Of a stretch of 54,740 nt of DNA, positions 48,069 through 54,740 are shown in pieces. The position numbers and the translations under genes were made by a program. The stretch is from Pochonia chlamydosporia 170 (lineage: Eukaryota; Ascomycota; Sordariomycetes; Hypocreales; Clavicipitaceae): positions 1 to 54,740 of the forward strand of contig NW_019154061.1 in assembly GCF_001653235.2 (NCBI RefSeq), read 5' to 3'. Under the pieces are notes generated by a model. It made no database searches. It saw nothing but the letters and a program-made list of their open reading frames with translations, and was not told the DNA's origin. Positions within the stretch are counted from its first letter, which is position 1. Every line of letters starts with the position of its first letter.

Positions 48069-50795
48069 TTCGGCTATGTATTGCTGGGTGGTTGCTCTGG
48101 TCAACTTCATGCTGTGCTTGTCTTAGCCTTCTGGATACTGGGTGTGCTGCGTCTAGCATGGCGTAGCGAAGCGCCGTGCGCGCTTGATGCTGCTTTAGTA
48201 TGATTTCTGCTGGCGGAATTGCTGCCTCTTTCCAAAGAATAACTCGTGGGGTGGTCTTCCAAACAGGTAGGACTGCGTGGCAGGCCTTATTCAGGATTAA
48301 TTGGATTTTCGAGAGTTGAGTTTTGGTGATCGTCCTTGCTTTCCTGTGGGTTGACTCAGCAGGGAAGCCAGGGAACCATGTGTCCAGCCCATAAAAGAGT
48401 GTGGGTAGGGCAACTGCATACACTGCTCTCCTGGCCGCTACTGCTGACGTTCCGCGTGCTGTATTGTTAACGAACCGTAGCTGTGAGACAACCTTACTTG
48501 CCTTAAGCGACCATTTATCGATGTGCGTGCTGAAAGTGAGCCTGCGGTCGAGCCAGACTCCCAGCCAACGTATCGCCTTCTGTGCCTTAACCTCCTGGCC
48601 TTGGTGACAGACGGTTGGGGAGCTTCCGTTCCTTTTTCTGGAGAAGTGCATGACCTCTGTCTTGTCTGGGTCGAAGGAAAAAGCCTCCTGCTGTCCCCAT
48701 GCTTCCATCGCAGCGATCGCCGCGTTTGCTTTAGCAGTGGTCTCCTCCAGACTGTCTCCTGTGAAGAGCATTGCTGTATCGTCTGCGTAGCCATACCTCT
48801 CCGTTGCCCCTGGTAGAGAGTAGATAGGCGTTGTGGCCAGAAGATAGAGTATCGGTGATATGGGCGAGCCTTGGGGGAGGCCGCAGGGTAATTCTGCGGG
48901 TTCTGTTTTAGCATCTTGGAATCTGACGAGCGCTTTGCGATGGGAAACGAAGTGGTAGATCCACCAAACCAGGAAATCCGGCCATCCTTGTTGTCGGAGT
49001 CGTAGAACTAGTCTGTTGGGTAGAATGGCATCAAAAGCTCCTTTAACGTCCATGGTGACGAGAGTAGCAACCTTGCCATTACCTAGGGCACGCTCGACAT
49101 CATAGACAAGTGCGGTGACAATGTCTGTGGCGCTTCTTTTGGGGAGTGCTCCAGCCTGGTTCGGATGGAGAACCTTGTATTTGACAGCTAGGTAGGCGAG
49201 GCGCCGACCGATTACTCGTTCCAGGCCTTTAGACAGGCAGGAAAGGAGGGAGATGGGGCGCCAGGCAGAGATATCGCTGAGATCTCTCTTATTGAGTTTC
49301 GGGATCATCGCTACCTCTGCTGTTTTGAAGGGAGTTGGGTGGTATCCCAGGGCGAGGCATGCGTTGTAGAGGAGTGTGGTTACCTGTGAGATGCTCGGCC
49401 AGATTGCTTGGAGCATTTTCGTTGTAATACCATCCATTCCAGGAGTGGTGTTTCCCGTTTTGAGTAGCGCATCCTGGGCTTCGCTGACTGGGATATGTGC
49501 CGAGAAAGGGATTTGTTGGGTTGGCGACACGGTAGGTGTCCATGGATCTGGGATATCATCTGATGCGTCCCGTCTTTCGAGCTTCTCCTTGCGTAGGATA
49601 TTGGCGCGTTCTAGGTTCGTCGTGTAAACTTCGCTTCCATGTTGTATTGGGGGCGGCTGTAGCTGCTGTCTTGGCTTTATCCAGCGGGTGATCTGAAAGA
49701 CATCCGCTGGGTTGGTGATATCCGCAACCACGGTGCGCCAGAAGTTTCGCTTCGCAAGGCGGATGGTGCGCTTAAGGTAGATCCTAGCGCGTTGAACATC
49801 CTCTCCATGTCGGCTTTCTGCTGTATATCGGGCAGCACGAAGACTTTCATGGGCTTCTTTGCACTCTTTACTCCACCACGGGCTCTGTCGAGCTCTTTTC
49901 CCTCTACTTATCCGGCCGCAAGCCTTTGCAGCGTCTTGCAGGACTTGTAGAAGTTGTCCGGCAGCATCATCGATATCATGCCGAGATCGGATACATCTTG
50001 GTAGCGACGACGCCGCGCTAGCTACGTGTTTGGCGAAAGCCTTGATTTCTTCTGGTAGGCTGACATGGACTTTTCCTGGGGTCCTGAGGCTGCTTTCATT
50101 GTCTGGGATCTCTGTTCCAACAGTGTAATGCAGCGATCCGGTGGTGAGATGTTCTTCTATGGTTGCAGTAGCAGTTGCGATGTTGGAGAATACCAGGTCA
50201 ATTGTGCTGGATCTTTTGTTTAGCCTTGGCATTGTGGTTGACGTTTCTGGGTCGTTCAGAAGGGTTAGGTCATGTTCTTGAGTCCAATTGGAGATTCTTG
50301 TACCATCCTGCGATGCCCTCCGATCTGCCTGCCATGACGGATGGAAGGCGTTCATGTCCCCTGCGACCACGCATCGGTTTGGAGGGGTCCATGACTCAAT
50401 GAGATCCAGCGAAGTCTCTTCCTCCGGCCTGTTGTAAATGTTGAGGATCGTGGTTCCGTTCACTTGGATCCAGAGAAGGTCTCGGTGACGTGCAGGGAGA
50501 AGTTGTTCGGCTTGGATATTCAGGTCTATCCGTACGTAGGTCAGTACTCGTGGCCGTGTTAAATTATTTGTCCAACTGTCGACAGGGCTGAAGCAGAGGA
50601 AGCCAGGATGGTGCTGTGTTCTGCAGAGGCCTTTCTGTGCGTTGTAAGATGTGTTTGGTTCCTGTATGAGTACTATATTGTAGCCCTCCTGAAATGCAAG
50701 TTGGAGGGCCGCGCAGTGAGCTCCCTCGCCTTTGTCCACATTTGCTTGGAATATTTTCAGCGTAGTCTGTTGGGGTTTTCTATTTCGTGCGATTC

Positions 50796-53036
50796 TCATT
50801 TACGTCCGCGTGTGGTGATACGTCGTATTTTGCTTGGTGACTGGTCTCGCCTTCTGGCAGCTAGTGGAGGGCTGCTAGGGGGCGAGTGAGTGGCTGAAGT
50901 CCGCCTAGGTGTACGTACTTCAATGATTTCTCGGGAGGTTGTTTCGCTGGGTGGTTCTCGGGCGGTGGCTTCACTAGGTGGTTCGATGTCGTCTGTTCGG
51001 GGTTGAGGTCGAAACTGTTTCTTGATAGCGAAGTACGGGTTCTTGGGTGTGCTGGTATTAGTCGCAGGAATCTGCTTGGTAGCTTTGAGTCTGCCTTTCC
51101 CGGTGATAAAGAGGTGTTGTTTGGGAGTGGCGTGTTGGCTCTGTGTTGTGTTGGTGCCTGTTGGGTAAGACTGTGCTGGTGGAGGTAGCGTTTCTTCTAT
51201 CTCTTCTTGCTCTTCATTCTCTTCTTCCTCAGTTTCCTCTACATCCTCAACTTCCTCGACTTCATCTTCCTCCTCTGCTTCTTTGTCTTCTTTTGCCTGT
51301 TCTTCGTCATCCTGTACGTCTTCTGTCTCTCTACTTGCCTCCGCTTCTCTTTCTTCGTGATCTACGATAGTCACTGGGTTTATTTCTGCCTGGGTTGGTA
51401 CTTGGGTGGTCTGAGTCGGTTCCGTACCGCCCATTTCAGCATCCTGTAGAGAACAGGTGTTTTCTCCGCCCTCTTGCTCAGCTAAGGGGAGTTGGTTACT
51501 GTTAGGCTGCTTTGTGTTGTTCTTTCGCTTAAAGTCTTCTTGTCCTAGTTGCCTAGCGTAGATTAGCTGGGTCTTTGAGAGTTTCTGGAAGCTACCGCGA
51601 AGGTTTTGGGGGCGGGCGAAGCAGTTTTCGTAGTTGGCTTTGTGTGCGCCGAAGCAGTTAGCGCACTTTGGCGTATTATCACAGCTGTCAGCGCTGTGCA
51701 CGTCGTCCTTGATGCCACAGCGTACACAGACTTTTGTGGCTATGCAGCGGGTTGGCGGGTGAAAGTTCCAACAGTGAGTACATTGGGAGAGTTTCTTTGG
51801 TTTAGTAAGTTTGAAGGAGTAGCTGCCTTGACCAAGGAGGCGGAAGTTGCTGTTCAGCGGCTTCAGGAAGGAGATTACAAGTGTAGCTTTGGTCGGATCC
51901 TCACTATTCGGCTTTTGCGAGACATGCCAGCGTTCTGGTCTTTGCCCTGTTTGAGCTTCGATCTCTTCTTCGACAGTTACCTGGAAGTCCAGGAGGGTGC
52001 CATCCCATGAGTGGAGAGTCTTGGGGAAGTTCTTAATTAGGTAGGTGTGCCATGGGATTTGTTTCTCTGCGATATCTAGGTCGATACATGGGCCCCATTC
52101 ATTCTGTTTCTCAAGGATGAGCTGCTGGATTTTCTCGTTTCGGGCCACAATCGCCCATCCTGTGTTTGTGGGCTTGATGTCTTGGATGTCCTGGGATGCA
52201 ATAGCAAGCTTATCCTTCAGTGCGAGGCGGATCTGTAGGCCCTTCTCGAAGAAGGAGGAGCCACTCTTCAGGCGGAGAAGGACCCTGCGGTCGGTACGAT
52301 CCGCGATAGTGATGTTTTGGCGGCGGTGGGGGTGCACGTGCACATCCCCTGGTGCCTGGCGTGAGGCATTTTTCGCGGCGTTGGCGAAGCTCACCGACTT
52401 GTCCGCTCTGGTGTTTTCTCTGGCGGCCGGCGCTGGCGGCGTAGCTTTGTTTGTCCCTGTGAGTGTGTTTGGAGCCGGAGTATTCCTAACTTCTGGTATG
52501 AGCGGTTCTTCTGTGCGTATAAACTGGTTCCAGTGTCGGAGAAGGGTGTTCTGGAACTCATTGGCAATGTGTAGCCCGTAACCCGAGGTGAATTTTCGCG
52601 TGCAGGCTGTGATTGCTTCTGCGTAGGTTCTGAGGACCTTGGCGCGTATGTCGAGTCTCTCCTTCTGCGTCTTGATGATTTCTTCGGCCTTAGCTTCCAG
52701 ATCAAAAGCTGGGGTAGGCGTTTCTGTGGCATCATCCTCTTCTGAAAGGGGTGCAAACCTGTTGTTTGTGCCGTCTTGGGTGCCTTTGTCCAGTCGTCTA
52801 TTGCGGCGATGTCCTCTGTCCTTGTCGTAAACTGGACCGCGGATTGGACTGCTGCTGGGATGAAATGGGTGCAGGGTTACCGGAGGACCTCTTTTCAGGA
52901 GCTGTTCGCGAGCTCTGAAGTTGAAGCTATCCGGGTACTCTTGGTCAAGCTGAGCCCCGGCGCTACGCTCCGGCGTGGCTGGTTGGGAAAGAACCATGGC
53001 CACGACAGCGCGGCAGCGCTCGGGATGTTTCTGCAA
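50796..53036 (-). CDS. LINE ORF1 (Gag-like nucleic-acid-binding protein)
   Basis: 746 codons from Met 53036; a later Met (MVLSQPATPERSAG, 52997) is an equally good start. The N-terminal third is charged and includes KAEEIIKTQKERLDIRAKV, likely coiled coil. A central segment (DRTDRRVLLRLKSGSSFF...ALKDKLAIASQDIQDI) resembles the RRM-like domain of Tad/I-type ORF1 proteins. Three CCHC knuckles follow at about 415-465: CTHCWNFHPPTRC, CVRCGIKDDVHSADSC and CANCFGAHKANYENC. Then a long Glu-rich stretch (about 51190-51360) and a basic Ser/Pro-rich tail. It binds element RNA. The stop overlaps the ORF2 start as ATGA. No lesion was found. Confidence 0.9.
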   Translation of the reverse strand: MQKHPERCRAVVAMVLSQPATPERSAGAQLDQEYPDSFNFRAREQLLKRGPPVTLHPFHPSSSPIRGPVYDKDRGHRRNRRLDKGTQDGTNNRFAPLSEEDDATETPTPAFDLEAKAEEIIKTQKERLDIRAKVLRTYAEAITACTRKFTSGYGLHIANEFQNTLLRHWNQFIRTEEPLIPEVRNTPAPNTLTGTNKATPPAPAARENTRADKSVSFANAAKNASRQAPGDVHVHPHRRQNITIADRTDRRVLLRLKSGSSFFEKGLQIRLALKDKLAIASQDIQDIKPTNTGWAIVARNEKIQQLILEKQNEWGPCIDLDIAEKQIPWHTYLIKNFPKTLHSWDGTLLDFQVTVEEEIEAQTGQRPERWHVSQKPNSEDPTKATLVISFLKPLNSNFRLLGQGSYSFKLTKPKKLSQCTHCWNFHPPTRCIATKVCVRCGIKDDVHSADSCDNTPKCANCFGAHKANYENCFARPQNLRGSFQKLSKTQLIYARQLGQEDFKRKNNTKQPNSNQLPLAEQEGGENTCSLQDAEMGGTEPTQTTQVPTQAEINPVTIVDHEEREAEASRETEDVQDDEEQAKEDKEAEEEDEVEEVEDVEETEEEENEEQEEIEETLPPPAQSYPTGTNTTQSQHATPKQHLFITGKGRLKATKQIPATNTSTPKNPYFAIKKQFRPQPRTDDIEPPSEATAREPPSETTSREIIEVRTPRRTSATHSPPSSPPLAARRRDQSPSKIRRITTRGRK

Positions 53037-53123
53037 GTTTATTTAATGCGCAAGTGTTTATTTCTCTACGTCACTGTCTATCTACGAGGTAGGTGCCTCT
53101 GTAGATGTAGGAGGAGAGTTTTT

Positions 53124-53138
53124 AATTGACAGTATGTC
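53124..53138. repeat. Right target-site duplication of the LINE
   Basis: AATTGACAGTATGTC, identical to 45730-45744. The LINE 5' end is at 53123, with 87 bp before the first ORF1 Met. Confidence 0.95.
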
Positions 53139-54740
53139 CACGGCCATTTTGCTCAAGTTAGGGTAGGTCTTTTGCTGCGTCTCCTCTAGCCACCATGTAA
53201 GGGCACTGGTAAACCCATACACCCGCTCAGACCTACAATAATGCTCATACTCGTCCCTGATAGGTGCCGGTTGTAGATGCTTGTTTCGCCATTTCAAGAA
53301 CTCGTTTGTAGTCGTGGATGGTGCCTCGGCGAGAGGAAGTGATTCCACGGGTTTGTATTCACCCCACAGCGCCTCAATCAACTTCTCCGATGACTCAATC
53401 CATTCCCTCTTCCAGTTCTCGTGTATATAATGCCATTTATGCGAGGGATGAAGAACTATAGCTGCGACATAGGCAGGTGATTCGTCAGTAAGGCGATAGT
53501 ACTTATCCAATTTCGCCCAGCCCGAGTTATACATTGGTGCCATGATCGGATCGTCAGTATATGCCTCTTTTCCTGCTTCGAATTGTGCCAACACAAAGTC
53601 CATAGCCAGCAGAACATGGTCGAGAGTTGCAAACGATGACTCCAGAGCCTTGGTCGTCATTTTGAGCTTCTCTAAAAAAGATTCGACCCCCCCGAGGATG
53701 GTCCAGTCCCCTGCAGAAAGCCCGTCCCCAGCGCAACCTGCTCCTACCCATTTGTCGAAATAGCCATCAATTGCTTCTCTAAGATTCAAGGCCGCTCGCA
53801 GCATGGTATACCACGAATTCCATCTTGTGTCGTTGTCTCGCGCAAGCCTGCGGTTATGGCTAATAGCCATAAACTTCTGGCTGCGCTGAACACTTCGCTG
53901 AATGTAAACGGCAAAGTTGTGAAGCTTACCACGTGGGCCTTTCCGCCGCCACGCCTCAATCTGTTTCAGTGTCACATTGTGCAGACCGGAATCTTCGTGT
54001 TCGAGCGTCTCGTTATCGGTAACGAAGAGGAAGGATTTGGCGGCTAGGTTGATAACATGACCTTGGCAGCGGAGTCGGTGAGATTTGGGATCATACTGTA
54101 TGTCAAATTGACGTAGAAGGGCTATACATCATGTATACATGTTAGCGGCGTTCGAAAGAAATTGTGAATTGTGAGTGTACCGACCAAGAGAAAGCGACTT
54201 CATCATTGTGTCGTTATTGGTTGCATTATCCATGACGAAATAGCCCAACTTAGAAGCAAAGCCCCAATCTTCAACCACTTCCATAATTGCCGCAGCGAGA
54301 TGAGAGCCATCATGCTCACCGTCAATGTCCTTTAGGGCCAAAGTATGGTGTTCCAGCTTGCCGTCTTCCGTTACATAGTGAGCAACTACGCCCAAGATTG
54401 CCAGGGAGTTGGGAGAGGTCCAGAGATCGCAGCTGATATGAATCCTCGACTTTGCCGACTGAATGCGCTGCTTGACCTTCTCCTTCTGATCTTCATACTG
54501 GCGCATAATCCATTTCTTGATAGTTTGGTGTGTGTCTGGAAGCCAAGTATCAATATCGGCATTAACGTAGGATAGTAGTGCACGGAATTCTGCGCATTCC
54601 ACAAGCCGAAATGGAAGAGAACGGGCGGCAATAAACCGTACGTACAACACTTCAAGCTGGTCCGGGTCGACCGAGTCTCCGTAATGATTGTTGAGTCGAC
54701 GGCGTTTTCGGACATTTTCCTCGGCCGTAAGACGAGCTTG

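Larger units (their letters stand above)
46035..50799 (-). pseudogene. LINE ORF2: endonuclease, reverse transcriptase, RNase H; interrupted by two insertions
   Basis: The first segment (50799 to about 48061) has the APE-like endonuclease (LKIFQANVDKG, IQEPNTSYN, VVAGDMNAFHPSW, STIDLVFSN) and reverse transcriptase (MIPKLNKRDLSDISAWRPIS, VTMDVKGAFDAI, GLPQGSPISPILY, YADDTAML at about residue 670). The second segment (47295-46768) has RNase H (FSDGSKIETDTAGYGFAVF, EIHGAVQGL, MDNTSV, WCPGHSNIFGN). The third (46514-46035) ends in LADLLAKQGA and a Cys/His finger CPCGRQKSPTHLFYC. Removing the hAT element plus 8 bp and the solo LTR plus 5 bp leaves 3744 nt, an open frame of 1247 residues. ORF2 starts in an ATGA overlap with the ORF1 stop. 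Confidence 0.9.
45745..53123 (-). mobile_element. Tad-like LINE (non-LTR retrotransposon), full-length with nested insertions
   Basis: 7379 bp including about 1.0 kb of later inserts. Minus strand: short 5' UTR, ORF1 (53036-50796), ORF2 (50799-46035, interrupted twice), 3' UTR and a 3' tail of five GAATT units on the plus strand (45745-45769). A perfect 15-bp target duplication flanks it. Non-LTR elements with microsatellite-like tails are known; this is one. Confidence 0.93.
45364..54740 (-). mobile_element. hAT 2 transposon (right end outside window), containing a nested LINE
   Basis: Starts with the hAT terminus CAGTGTGGTAAATAATAT. The first 180 bp (45364-45545) are packed with CAATAT/ATATTG words, as expected for subterminal transposase-binding repeats. 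The transposase gene is on the minus strand and is split by the LINE at 45745-53123. The 5' part of the transposase and the other terminus run off the window. Confidence 0.85.
45577..54740 (-). pseudogene. hAT 2 transposase, split by a LINE insertion, partial
   Basis: Exon parts: beyond 54740 to 54185, intron 54184-54122 (GTCGGT...TGTATAG), then 54121-53124; after the LINE, 45729-45577. The N-terminal side shows SCDLWTSPNSLAILGVVAHY, GYFVMDNATNND and, across the intron, LSLALLRQFDIQY, followed by RCQGHVINLAAKSFLF and DNDTRWNSWYTML. The C-terminal side reads KMAVDILSI, then, after the LINE, PAMAAEPERLCSGAKITITD...ALECLKSWFG, the hATC dimerisation domain, ending at a stop (45579-45577). Removing the LINE and one 15-bp duplication restores the frame exactly. 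No other lesion was seen in the visible part, so this copy was probably functional when the LINE landed. Confidence 0.88.

Noticed and set aside
1..54740. CRISPR array, bacterial operons or tRNA/rRNA genes
   Set aside because: The repeats lack spacers, the genes have introns and eukaryotic TE content dominates; no tRNA cloverleaf or rRNA segment was recognised.
1..54740. Starship element (DUF3435 captain)
   Set aside because: No ORF shows a recognisable captain recombinase; the recombinase-like core in the OrsD-type proteins is a different context.

Overview
The window is from a filamentous ascomycete (Pezizomycotina). The reasons are short GT-AG introns of about 35-140 nt, a Gel/Gas-type GPI-anchored beta-glucanosyltransferase, OrsD/RecQ-type 'telomere-linked helicase' proteins, and the mix of Fot1/pogo, Copia, chromodomain Gypsy, Tad-like LINE, hAT and Helitron elements. 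The genus cannot be fixed from this sequence. Only about 3.5 kb (211-3644) looks like ordinary host coding DNA; nearly all the rest is transposable elements (TEs), many inserted into or abutting one another.

Layout. 1-153: a 9-bp tandem array and the terminal part of a hAT element. 211-1783 (-): three-exon GH72 glucanosyltransferase. 3141-3644 (+): small secreted protein. 3645-4951: LTR fragment, hairpins and simple arrays. 4952-7264: complete Fot1/pogo element, with matching terminal inverted repeats (TIRs) and a TA target, whose transposase carries five nonsense codons. 7406-11352 (+): Helitron 1 (accessory ORF plus HUH replicase), cut off by Copia 1. 11353-16968 (-): full-length Copia 1 with near-identical 276-bp LTRs. 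16969-18594 (-): broken hAT 1. 18595-19980 (-): LTR plus 3' half of a second Copia pol. 20834-30223: Helitron 2 (divergent OB-like accessory ORF and a nearly intact replicase/helicase). 30535-35969 (-): full-length chromodomain Gypsy element. 36428-45363 (-): two large paralogous ORFs, one with a RecQ-type helicase core and one without. 45364-54740+ (-): hAT 2, carrying a LINE (45745-53123), which in turn carries a small hAT element (47296-48060) and a probable solo LTR (46520-46762).

How the parts relate. The right side is a readable stack of insertions. hAT 2 interrupted the helicase-partner ORF. A Tad-like LINE then entered the hAT 2 transposase, leaving a 15-bp target duplication and a (GAATT)5 tail. 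A 765-bp hAT element (8-bp duplication) and a 243-bp solo LTR (5-bp duplication) later entered LINE ORF2. Removing each insert with one duplication copy restores an open ORF2 of 3744 nt.

Most unusual points: the paired OrsD-type proteins with a shared core that resembles tyrosine recombinases and repeated Cys/His modules; a Gypsy element with both a Tf1-like self-priming signature and a canonical -1 frameshift site; a Copia whose gag and pol share one frame across a single UGA; and two LTR elements whose flanks do not match, which suggests recombination between elements.
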